Source: JAWOJB01 sp046484325 (GTDB lineage: Bacteria; Actinomycetota; Acidimicrobiia; Spongiisociales; ZC4RG35). From it: DNA of 35,123 nucleotides. Each line of letters begins with the position of its first letter. The stretch's first letter is position 1. A model generated the notes under the pieces. It saw only the letters and a list, made by a program, of their open reading frames with translations, did not search any database and had not been told where the DNA came from. The position numbers were made by a program, and so were the translations under genes. Where the stretch lies: assembly GCA_046484325.1 (NCBI GenBank), contig JAWOJB010000074.1:1-35123 (forward strand), read 5' to 3'. Positions 21,997-28,592 of the stretch are shown here, in pieces.

Positions 21997-23268
21997 GTGA
22001 ACTCCGGGCATGCCGAGACCCCACTTCCCCGGGTCGTCGTGGTCGGCGCCGGCTTCGCCGGGCTGGCCGCTGCTCGCGGTCTGGACGGCTGCACCGTCCG
22101 GGTGGCCATCGTTGACCGGCGGAACTTCCACCTCTTTCAACCTCTGCTCTACCAGGTCGCCACGGCGGCCCTGAACCCGAGTGACATCGCCTTTCCGATC
22201 CGGACGGTGTTCCGGGGGCAGCCGAACGTCGAGTGGATCCTGCTCGGAGAGGTCGAGTCGGTGGACGCGGTGGGTCGGACGGTGCGGCTCGACGGTGGCG
22301 AGAGGCTCGAGTACGACGTGCTCGTGCTGGCGCCGGGCGCCGGCCACGCCTACTTCGGGCACGACGAGTGGGCCGAGCATGCTCCCGGGCTGAAGACCGT
22401 CGAGGACGCCCTGGTGATCCGGCGCCGGGTGCTCGAGGCATTCGAACTGGCGGAGCGCCGCTCCTCGCCGGCCGAGGGAGACCTCACCTTCGTCGTGATC
22501 GGCGGCGGCCCGACCGGTGTGGAGTTGGCTGGCGCGGTGGCGGAGATCGCCGTGCACGCCCTCGAACAGGAGTTCGATCGGATCGATCCGGCGACGGCCG
22601 AGGTGATCCTGATCGAGGCGGGTGACCGGGTCCTGCCCGCCTACCCACCGAGGCTGTCGGCCTCGGCCCGGGGCCAGCTGGAGGAGCTCGGCGTGGAGGT
22701 GGTGACCGGGGTCTCGGTGCGCAGCGTCGACGGCTCGGGCGTCGAGCTCTCGGACGGCCGCCGCATCTCGGCGGCGACCATCCTCTGGGCGGCCGGGATC
22801 CGGGCCGCGCCGCTCCTGGCCACCCTGGGTGGCGAGGTCGACGGGGCCGGTCGGGTGCGCGTCGCGTCGGACCTGTCCCTCCCTGGACATCCCGAGGTGT
22901 TCGTGGTCGGTGACGGGGCCCTCGTGATCGATGGGCGAGGGAGGCAGGTGCCCGGTGTCGCCCCGGCCGCCATCCAGCAGGGCCGCCACGTCGCCCGGCA
23001 GATCCGCGCAGACCTGGCGGGAAGGCCTCGCACCCCCTTCCGGTACCGGAACAAGGGGATGCTCGCCACGATCGGACGGGCTCGGGCGGTGGCCGCCCTC
23101 CCCGGCCTCCGGTTCTCGGGTCTGCCGGCCTGGCTGGCCTGGATGGCGGTCCACATCTACTTCCTGATCGGGGTCCGCAACCGGCTGCTCGTCTTCGTGT
23201 CCTGGGCGTGGAACTACCTGACGTTCCGTCGCGGCGCCCGCATCATCACCGAGATCGAGGGACGGTGA
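21997..23268 (+). CDS. ndh: Type II NADH dehydrogenase (NDH-2)
   Basis: A membrane-associated flavoprotein that passes electrons from NADH to quinone without pumping protons. The FAD motif is VVVVGAGFAGLAAA near the N terminus, followed by RRNFHLFQPLLYQVATAAL, a family hallmark. The NADH motif is FVVIGGGPTGVELAGAVAEI, and a second FAD contact is VFVVGDGA. The C terminus (MAVHIYFLIGVRNRLLVFVSWAWNYLTF) is the membrane-binding helix pair of NDH-2. I prefer GTG 21997, which has AGAGG 6 bases upstream, to the TTG at 21991. With SURF1 elsewhere in the window it points to aerobic respiration. Confidence 0.93.
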   Translation: MNSGHAETPLPRVVVVGAGFAGLAAARGLDGCTVRVAIVDRRNFHLFQPLLYQVATAALNPSDIAFPIRTVFRGQPNVEWILLGEVESVDAVGRTVRLDGGERLEYDVLVLAPGAGHAYFGHDEWAEHAPGLKTVEDALVIRRRVLEAFELAERRSSPAEGDLTFVVIGGGPTGVELAGAVAEIAVHALEQEFDRIDPATAEVILIEAGDRVLPAYPPRLSASARGQLEELGVEVVTGVSVRSVDGSGVELSDGRRISAATILWAAGIRAAPLLATLGGEVDGAGRVRVASDLSLPGHPEVFVVGDGALVIDGRGRQVPGVAPAAIQQGRHVARQIRADLAGRPRTPFRYRNKGMLATIGRARAVAALPGLRFSGLPAWLAWMAVHIYFLIGVRNRLLVFVSWAWNYLTFRRGARIITEIEGR

Positions 23269-23347
23269 GCGGCCGTCGGGAATATGCAATCGCCTGCATG
23301 GGTTGGGCCAGGTGATCCAATCCGACAACCTGACGACGGAGCGTGGG

Positions 23348-23722
23348 ATGGCCGCCATCGAGCTGACCAAGGACAACTTCAACGACACGGTTGCCGCCAA
23401 CGGCACCGTGGTCGTCGACTTCTGGGCCGAGTGGTGCGGACCGTGCCGGTCGTTCGCCCCGACCTTCGAGGCGGCCTCCGAGGCAAATCCCGACATCGTG
23501 TTCGGGAAGGTGGACACCGAGGCTGAGCAGGACCTGGCGGCGGCCTTCGGGATCCGGTCGATCCCCACGCTCATGGTGTTCAGGGAGCAGGTCCTGCTCT
23601 ACTCCCAGCCGGGAGCCTTGCCGGCGCCGGCCCTGGAAGATCTCATCGGGCAGGTGCGCGAGCTCGACATGGACGATGTGCGCCGGCAGATCGCCGAGCA
23701 CGAGTCCGAGCACGAGGGCTGA
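23348..23722 (+). CDS. trxA: Thioredoxin
   Basis: A 124-residue thioredoxin with the redox motif W29-C30-G31-P32-C33 in VVVDFWAEWCGPCRSFAP, the cis-proline in GIRSIPTLMVF, and a normal fold length plus a charged C-terminal helix (MDDVRRQIAEHESEHEG). It reduces disulfides in cytoplasmic proteins. ATG 23348 is chosen because CGGAG lies 6 bases upstream; the frame extends to 23303 without conserved residues. An inverted repeat ATGCA-N6-TGCAT (23284-23299) sits in the leader and could be an operator. Two strong hairpins follow the gene. Confidence 0.95.
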   Translation: MAAIELTKDNFNDTVAANGTVVVDFWAEWCGPCRSFAPTFEAASEANPDIVFGKVDTEAEQDLAAAFGIRSIPTLMVFREQVLLYSQPGALPAPALEDLIGQVRELDMDDVRRQIAEHESEHEG

Positions 23723-23745
23723 CATATTCGAGCAGACGCCGGGAG

Positions 23746-23767
23746 CCCTCCCCTCCTCCCCTCCCCC
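23746..23767 (-). other. Candidate G-quadruplex motif (reverse strand)
   Basis: Four runs of C on the forward strand (3, 4, 4 and 5 bases, separated by 1, 4 and 1 bases) give four G-runs on the reverse strand. The motif lies between the thioredoxin stop and the first terminator. Whether it folds is unknown. Confidence 0.4.
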
Positions 23768-23785
23768 ATCCGACGCCTGCTCGTG

Positions 23786-23814
23786 ACGGGGCCGGTCCTG
23801 CGGACCGGCCCCGT
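23786..23814 (+). terminator. Strong hairpin terminator after thioredoxin
   Basis: ACGGGGCCGGTCC (23786-23798) and GGACCGGCCCCGT (23802-23814) form a perfect 13-bp stem with loop TGC. The tail is short in T (TCT). It lies 63 bases after the thioredoxin stop. Confidence 0.8.
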
Positions 23815-23847
23815 TCTCCATCCACGCCCTCCATCCTCGGGACGCGC

Positions 23848-23882
23848 CACGGCCGGCCCCCCGGGGGCCGGCCGTGTTGTTT
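23848..23882 (+). terminator. Second hairpin terminator with T-rich tail
   Basis: A perfect 14-bp stem (23848-23861 with 23863-23876) around a central C is followed by TTGTTT. It backs up the first terminator. Being symmetric, it may also stop transcription from the convergent anti-sigma-like gene. Confidence 0.8.
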
Positions 23883-23984
23883 GGGAGGAACCGGAGATTC
23901 GGCGTGCAGGTGACCCGGTCACCCGACCCATCCGCTGCTCGCGATTCACCCGGTATTGACCGCAGGGCCGCGTCCGGTTCGCGC

Positions 23985-24938
23985 TCAATCCGGGTCCCCG
24001 GGCACGACGACTTGCCATGGCGTGAACTCGGACAGGCTCATCACCAGGGGCCCGGCGGCGGTGTCGAACATCTCGAGGCGCTCGGCGAGCACGTCCCCGG
24101 TCTCACCGTCGAGGAGATACGAGAGTCGCAGGGGTACGTCTTGCTCGATGAACGCGATGGACACCTCGAGCCCCTTCCCTACCGTCTCCACCTCGAGGCC
24201 GGGGATTCCCGCCACCACCCGGAGGAGCCGGCTCCGGCGTTCGGGGGCGGACGGATTGCCGCGGATGAGCGAGGCCGCCAGTGACAGCATCCGGGCCTCC
24301 TCGCTCTCGCCGCTCACCGAGCTCGCCACGTGCCGGCGCATCGCCTGGATGAGTTCCTGTTCCGAGGCCGGCCAGTAGCCGCCGGCGAGGCCCAGATCCG
24401 AGGTCGGGGCCGGTGTTCGGTCCAAGAGGGAGGCGGCCATCGCCTCGATAACCTCGGGATCGGCTTGCGGCACGCTCGAGCCGGTCATCCCGGCCCCACC
24501 GTCGCCGTCACGTGCGACGATCGGCACCGGGTCGATGGTCGTCATCGCCCGAATGCTGCCGTCGGAGGCCATCCAGAGTTCGAGGGTCGAGGTCACCTGC
24601 ATCGTCACGGTCTTCCCGTCGTTCCCGACCGGCACCTCGAGGAGATCCCGCCGATGGATGGTGGAGTGCAGCTGGGCGCCGGGCGGGGGGTTCACCTGGG
24701 GCAGCGTCTCCACGGCGACCGCCAGGCCCAGCAACGGGACGACGTGGTCGGGCGGGGTCTGCGGGAGGAGTGCGAACCCGAGGCTGAAGACGACCGTCGC
24801 CCCGGTCACGGCCGCCACCCGGTGCGAGCGGCGACGGCGGCGGCGTGCCACGGCGGTGGCCTGCCGGAGCCTGGCGATCGCGGTCTCGTGCGCACCAGGC
24901 GGCAACGCCTCGAAGGGTTGGGGGAGGTCGTCGAACAT
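23985..24938 (-). CDS. Membrane-anchored putative anti-sigma factor partner
   Basis: A 317-residue protein encoded directly after the sigma factor. Residues 1-40 are a cytoplasmic segment ending in a strongly basic patch (ARRRRRRSHR), residues 41-58 form one membrane helix, and the rest is extracytoplasmic. The outer part resembles the actinobacterial CU044_5270-type sigma-linked proteins in plan: an N-terminal beta-rich region, then a helical segment with ASEQELIQAMRRHVASS and a final region LRLSYLLDGETGDVLAERLEMFD. No HxxxCxxC anti-sigma zinc motif is seen. The gene position and topology suggest it holds the sigma factor at the membrane; this is inference. ATG 24938 is taken as start; no clear ribosome binding site is seen. 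Confidence 0.75.
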   Translation of the reverse strand: MFDDLPQPFEALPPGAHETAIARLRQATAVARRRRRRSHRVAAVTGATVVFSLGFALLPQTPPDHVVPLLGLAVAVETLPQVNPPPGAQLHSTIHRRDLLEVPVGNDGKTVTMQVTSTLELWMASDGSIRAMTTIDPVPIVARDGDGGAGMTGSSVPQADPEVIEAMAASLLDRTPAPTSDLGLAGGYWPASEQELIQAMRRHVASSVSGESEEARMLSLAASLIRGNPSAPERRSRLLRVVAGIPGLEVETVGKGLEVSIAFIEQDVPLRLSYLLDGETGDVLAERLEMFDTAAGPLVMSLSEFTPWQVVVPGDPD

Positions 24939-24946
24939 CGTCTTGC

Positions 24947-25594
24947 TCAACCGAAAGAGGTTGGCCGATCTGCCTCCAGTTGTTCCCGCAACCGTGTCCG
25001 GATTCGCGACAATCGGGAGCGCACGGTTCCGATCGGGATGTCGAGGACCTCGGCGGTCTCGGCATAGGTCAAGCCCGCCACCCAGACGAGCATCAGCGTG
25101 CGGTAGTCGTCGTCGGACAGCATGGCGAGCACGGCGTGGAGCGACGCTCCGTTCGACTCGGCATCGACGCGGGCGGCGATCTCGTCGAACGAAGCCACCT
25201 CGATCGCCCGCTGCCCGGCCAGCCGGCGATGGGCACGGGTCGCCCGGAGAATGCGGCGATTCCGCTCCCGCATCACATTGGCGGCGACACCGAACAGCCA
25301 CGGGAGCGCATGTGGACGATCGTCCCGGTATCGATGGCGGAGCCCGAAGGCCCGCACGAAGGTGTCGGCGACGACGTCCTGGGCCTCCACCGGCCCCACC
25401 CGCCCCATCGCGAACCGGTACACGGCATCGGCGTGGCGCCGGTAGATATCCTCGAACACCTCGGGCTCGCGCCGGGAGCTCCGGATGATCTCCGCGTCTG
25501 TAGGCCGGTGCTGTTCCACGACTCGATTCAGACTACTCCACGACGCCGGCACGGGGACGGGCCCGTTCTTGACACCGGAGAGGCGGGTCGACAT
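24947..25594 (-). CDS. RNA polymerase ECF-type sigma factor
   Basis: Region 2 is seen in FEDIYRRHADAVYRFAMGRVGPVEAQDVVADTFVRAFGLRHRYRDDRPHALPWLFGVAANVMRER, presented here in short form as FEDIYRRHADAVYRF and QDVVADTFVRAF with WLFGVAANV. Region 4 is YRTLMLVWVAGLTYAETAEVLDIPIGTVRSRLSRIR with the helix-turn-helix TYAETAEVLDIP. It binds core polymerase and directs it to stress-type promoters. ATG 25594 has GGAGGAG just upstream but adds 25 unconserved residues; GTG 25519, preceded by a TAGTCT box, is an alternative start. The stop is 9 bases before the partner gene's ATG, so the two form an operon. Confidence 0.9.
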   Translation of the reverse strand: MSTRLSGVKNGPVPVPASWSSLNRVVEQHRPTDAEIIRSSRREPEVFEDIYRRHADAVYRFAMGRVGPVEAQDVVADTFVRAFGLRHRYRDDRPHALPWLFGVAANVMRERNRRILRATRAHRRLAGQRAIEVASFDEIAARVDAESNGASLHAVLAMLSDDDYRTLMLVWVAGLTYAETAEVLDIPIGTVRSRLSRIRTRLREQLEADRPTSFG

Positions 25595-25617
25595 ACTCCT
25601 CCGCCTCGACGAGCAAC

Positions 25618-25712
25618 GCGCTCATCCGGAGCGGTGGAGGGACAGGCCCGACGAAGCCGCGGCAACCGATCGTCGACGACGAAGACGGTGCCAATGCCTG
25701 ACCGATGAGTCG
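25618..25712 (+). promoter_or_regulatory. SAM riboswitch of the SAM-I clan (no room for P4)
   Basis: P1 pairs CTCATC (25621-25626) with GATGAG (25704-25709). Between them are the conserved core pieces in order: GAGCGGTGGAGGGAC, GGCCC, GAAGCC, GGCAACC, and GGTGCCAATGCC (25687-25698). Only five bases separate the last piece from the P1 closing strand, so the P4 hairpin of canonical SAM-I is missing, as in SAM-IV and the SAM-I/IV variant. A hairpin just downstream (AGCGG/CCGCT around 25719-25732) could be the external helix seen in SAM-IV. It lies upstream of the O-acetylhomoserine sulfhydrylase gene, whose pathway leads to methionine and SAM. Binding of SAM should lower expression. Confidence 0.85.
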
Positions 25713-25773
25713 CCAGAAGCGGACCCCCGCTCGAGGCGCAGACCGAGCGCACGAGACACGAGCGAGGACGACC

Positions 25774-25857
25774 GTGACGAGAGGCCAGGGCCCGATGATC
25801 ACCCCGCAACCCGTGTGCTGTTGCATGCCGGGCTCCCGGGTGGCCTGCCTGTCCTGA
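25774..25857 (+). CDS. Cysteine-rich leader peptide (putative attenuator uORF)
   Basis: A short ORF of 27 residues starts at GTG 25774 with GAGGA 5 bases upstream; ATG 25795 in the same frame would give 20 residues. Codons at 25816-25824 encode three consecutive cysteines (PVCCCMPGS), and a fourth cysteine codon is at 25846. The stop is at 25855-25857, 78 bases before the sulfhydrylase start. Cysteine-rich short ORFs upstream of sulfur genes act as cysteine-responsive attenuators in mycobacteria. Position, cysteine run and the adjacent stems suggest the same role here. The coding assignment is from pattern only. Confidence 0.55.
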   Translation: MTRGQGPMITPQPVCCCMPGSRVACLS

Positions 25858-25894
25858 GGCTCCGCCACCACCCGGGAGGTGATGCGGCGGAGCC
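25833..25894 (+). promoter_or_regulatory. Two mutually exclusive stems between leader peptide and sulfhydrylase
   Basis: Stem A pairs CTCCCGGGTGG (25833-25843) with CCACCCGGGAG (25868-25878), 11 bp. Stem B pairs GGCTCCGCC (25858-25866) with GGCGGAGCC (25886-25894), 9 bp. The left arm of B lies in the loop of A and the right arm of A lies in the loop of B, so only one can form unless they make a pseudoknot. A ribosome halted on the cysteine codons would cover the left arm of A. The right arm of A also contains GGGAG, followed by an in-frame ATG at 25882. No T-run follows either stem, so translational control or Rho-dependent termination is as likely as intrinsic termination. Confidence 0.6.
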
Positions 25895-25935
25895 GTGACC
25901 CCCAGGTACCGATTCGGATTCGAGAGGAGACCCCA

Positions 25936-27240
25936 ATGTCCGAGAGGCCCTATCACTTCGAGACGCTGCAGGTGCACGCCGGCCAGGATCCCGCCCCGGG
26001 GACGTACGCCCGGGCGGTTCCGATCTACCAGACCACCTCCTATACGTTCGAAGACTCCGACCATGCCGCCCGCCTGTTCGGTCTCCAGGAGTTCGGGAAC
26101 ATCTACACCCGGATCATGAATCCGACGACCGACGTCTTCGAGCGCCGGGTGGCCGCCCTCGAAGGCGGGGTGGCGGCGGTGGCCACGGCCTCCGGGCAGG
26201 CGGCCCAGCTCCTCACCTTCACCACCCTGCTCCAGGCGGGCGACCACATCGTCTCGACCAGCTATCTCTACGGAGGCACCTACAACCAGTTCAAAGTGGC
26301 GTTCCCGCGGCTCGGTTTCGACGTGTCGTTCGTCGACGGGGACGATCCGGCCGACTTCGAGGCGGCGATCACCGACCGGACCAAGGCGCTCTTTCTCGAG
26401 ACCATCGGCAACCCCAAGTACAACGTCCCGGATCTCGAGGCCCTGGCCGACGTCGCCCACCGCCATGGGATCCCGCTCGTGGTCGACAACACCTTCGGTG
26501 CGGCCGGGTACCTCTGCCGGCCGATCGAGTGGGGCGCCGACATCGTCGTCCAGTCCGCCACGAAGTGGATCGGCGGCCACGGCACCTCGATCGGCGGGGT
26601 GATCGTCGACGGCGGACGCTTCGATTGGCGCAACGGGAAGTTCCCGATCTTCACCGAGCCGGCACCCGGGTATCACGGGCTCGTGTTCACCGACGTGTTC
26701 AACCCCGAGTCGGAGCTCGGCAACATCGCCTTCGCGATCCGGGCGCGGGTGGAAGGTCTGCGCGACCTGGGTGCGGCGCTCTCCCCCTTCAACGCCTTCC
26801 TCTTCCTGCAGGGCCTGGAGACGTTGAGCCTGCGGGTGCAGCGCCACGTCGACAACGCCCTCGCCCTGGCCCGCTGGCTCGAGCAGCACCCCTCGGTGAC
26901 CTGGGTGAGCTACCCCGGGCTCGAGTCGCACCCGTACCATGCCAACGCCATCAAGTACCTGCAGCACGGGTTCGGTGGCGTGCTCTCCTTCGGGATCGCC
27001 GGCGGGTATGAGGCGGGAAAGCGCTTCATCGACCGGACGGTGCTCGCCAGCCACCTGGCGAATGTCGGGGATGCCAAGACCCTCGTCATCCACCCGGCCT
27101 CGACGACCCATCAGCAGCTGTCGGAGGACGAGCAGCGGGCGGCCGGTGTGACCCCCGACCTGGTCCGGGTCTCGGTGGGGATCGAGCACATCGACGACAT
27201 CATCGAAGACATCGACGGCGCCCTTCGGTCGGTGTCGTAG
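25936..27240 (+). CDS. metY: O-acetylhomoserine sulfhydrylase (O-acetylhomoserine aminocarboxypropyltransferase)
   Basis: A PLP enzyme that joins sulfide to O-acetyl-L-homoserine to give homocysteine, the direct-sulfhydrylation route to methionine. The 434 residues match MetY, which is longer than the cystathionine enzymes. The N terminus (HFETLQVHAGQDPAPGTYARAVPIYQTTSY), the cofactor aspartate in PLVVDNTFGA and the PLP lysine K210 in QSATKWIGGHGTSIGG are clear. The end (HPASTTHQQLSEDEQRAAGVTPDLVRVSVGIEHIDDI) is typical. ATG 25936 has AGGAG 6 bases upstream; an in-frame ATG at 25882 is less likely. Expression is probably governed by the long leader with SAM riboswitch and cysteine ORF. Confidence 0.95.
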   Translation: MSERPYHFETLQVHAGQDPAPGTYARAVPIYQTTSYTFEDSDHAARLFGLQEFGNIYTRIMNPTTDVFERRVAALEGGVAAVATASGQAAQLLTFTTLLQAGDHIVSTSYLYGGTYNQFKVAFPRLGFDVSFVDGDDPADFEAAITDRTKALFLETIGNPKYNVPDLEALADVAHRHGIPLVVDNTFGAAGYLCRPIEWGADIVVQSATKWIGGHGTSIGGVIVDGGRFDWRNGKFPIFTEPAPGYHGLVFTDVFNPESELGNIAFAIRARVEGLRDLGAALSPFNAFLFLQGLETLSLRVQRHVDNALALARWLEQHPSVTWVSYPGLESHPYHANAIKYLQHGFGGVLSFGIAGGYEAGKRFIDRTVLASHLANVGDAKTLVIHPASTTHQQLSEDEQRAAGVTPDLVRVSVGIEHIDDIIEDIDGALRSVS

Positions 27241-27258
27241 CCGAGCAGGGGCCAGACG

Positions 27259-28000
27259 TCAGTCGCGGCGGTAGACCGACACGTGGGTCACACTGGTGGC
27301 GTCGAAGGGCTGTCCTGCCCAACCACCCCACCGGTGCTCGAGGTCGAGGCCCGCGAGCCGGGCCATCAGATCCAGTTCCGACGGCCACGCGTATCGGAGG
27401 TACACCGGTCGCAGGACCGGCCCGGTCCCTTCGAGGTCGACGTGATGTGACGCGACGGTCTGATGGACCGGATCATGACGGGAGAGCTCGAGGTTGGCCG
27501 TGGCCGCCGTGAGCCTCGTCACGGCGACCCGCTGCCCGCGGTCGAAGCGGGTCACATCGGGGACGAAGGCCTCGATGACGAACCTGCCCGCATCGCCGAG
27601 GAGGCGGCCGACCGCGTCGAAGCAGGAGCAGGTCTCCTGCTGGCTGGTGAGCGCAAAGAAGGTGTTGAACACCACGTACACCATCGAGAACGGCCCCGTC
27701 ACCGGCGGGTCCACAAAGTTGCCGATGGCGACCGGGATTCGGTCACCGCCGGGTTTTGCGCGCAGCTGGGCGATCATGGCCGGCGAGGCGTCCACGCCGT
27801 GCACCTCGAGACTCGCCTCGACCAGGGGCAGGGGCGACGCGCCCGGTACCGATGGCCAACTCGAGCACCGGTCCCGGCCCGGCGAGCTCGACGAGCCGTT
27901 CGACCAGGTTGGCATCGACACTCGGGTACCAGATGTCGTACACGGCGGCGACGTGGTCGCCATAGGTCTCCGGGCGATAGCCGTCCATCTCGCCGACCAT
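27259..28000 (-). pseudogene. Class I SAM-dependent methyltransferase with one frameshift
   Basis: The N-terminal part from ATG 28000 reads DGYRPETYGDHVAAVYDIWYP and then motif I as VLELAIGTGRVA. The frame is then lost, and the natural continuation LPLVEASLEVHGVDASPAM is found one frame away and runs on to a good methyltransferase C terminus (WPSELDLMARLAGLDLEHRWGGW) ending at 27259. Removing one base from the four-base run at 27831-27834 (GGGG on the forward strand) restores a continuous protein of about 246 residues. This is either a recent inactivation or a sequencing/assembly error in a homopolymer. ATG 27988 is an alternative start. The methyl acceptor is unknown. Confidence 0.85.
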
Positions 28001-28063
28001 GCTCGCACGATCCGGCCGGGATCGCCTGCCGTTTCGGACTGGGTGGCGGTCGCCCGTCCGGTC

Positions 28064-28069
28064 TACGGT
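28064..28069 (+). promoter_or_regulatory. Candidate -10 box (TACGGT) for the YbaK-like gene
   Basis: TACGGT lies 6 bases before the ATG at 28076 with no Shine-Dalgarno sequence, as for a leaderless transcript. Confidence 0.45.
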
Positions 28070-28075
28070 ATCGCC

Positions 28076-28564
28076 ATGAACGCCGACCCCCGGGTCCTGG
28101 ACGTGCTCGAGGCCATCGGCCTGCCGTACGAGGTGATGCCTTGCGACCCCGCCTACGCCGACACGGCGGCTTTCTGCGAGCACTACGGGGTGTCCCCGAA
28201 CGACTCCGCCAACACGATCCTGGTGGCGAGCAGGCGGCCGCCGGGAAGGTTGGCGGCGTGCGTCGTCCTCGCCACCACCCGACTCGACGTCAACCGGGCC
28301 GTGTGCAGCCTGTTGGAGGTGCGCAAGGCGTCGTTCGCCGACGCCGAGCTCACCCTGGCGACGACCGGCATGGAGATCGGTGGTGTCACCCCCTTCGGGC
28401 TGCCTGCCGACCTGCCGGTGTTCGTGGACTCGGCGGTGATGGTGCGGCCGGTGGTCGTCGTCGGGGCGGGCTCACGGTCGGCAAAGATCCGGCTGGCGCC
28501 GGCGGTCCTCGCCGCGCTGCCCGCGGCACGTGTGATCGAGGGTCTGGCGAGCCCGGCGGAATGA
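28076..28564 (+). CDS. YbaK/EbsC-family aminoacyl-tRNA deacylase
   Basis: A 162-residue single-domain protein of the YbaK/ProX superfamily, whose members remove wrongly attached amino acids from tRNA. Characteristic stretches are NTILVASRRPPGRLAACVVLATTRLDVNRAVCSLL and KASFADAELTLATTGMEIGGVTPFGLP, here broken at the natural point between the two strands. The T-x-x-x-x-G-G-x-x-P-F-G segment near residues 99-112 is the most conserved part of the family. Later comes VFVDSAVM. The amino acid and tRNA corrected cannot be told. The next gene starts 29 bases downstream with its own candidate promoter. Confidence 0.88.
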   Translation: MNADPRVLDVLEAIGLPYEVMPCDPAYADTAAFCEHYGVSPNDSANTILVASRRPPGRLAACVVLATTRLDVNRAVCSLLEVRKASFADAELTLATTGMEIGGVTPFGLPADLPVFVDSAVMVRPVVVVGAGSRSAKIRLAPAVLAALPAARVIEGLASPAE

Positions 28565-28578
28565 GACACCGGCATCGG

Positions 28579-28584
28579 TACGAT
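28579..28584 (+). promoter_or_regulatory. Candidate -10 box (TACGAT) for the flavin monooxygenase gene
   Basis: TACGAT lies 8 bases before the GTG at 28593, and no Shine-Dalgarno sequence is visible. Confidence 0.4.
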
Positions 28585-28592
28585 CGGCGCCC

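Noticed and set aside
25882..25935. ATG 25882 as the metY start
   Set aside because: GGGAGG is only two bases away and inside a stem, the extra residues are not family-like, and ATG 25936 has a well-spaced AGGAG.
25528..27189. Long reverse open frame opposite metY and its leader
   Set aside because: It is antisense to metY and the SAM riboswitch, with shadow-type composition.
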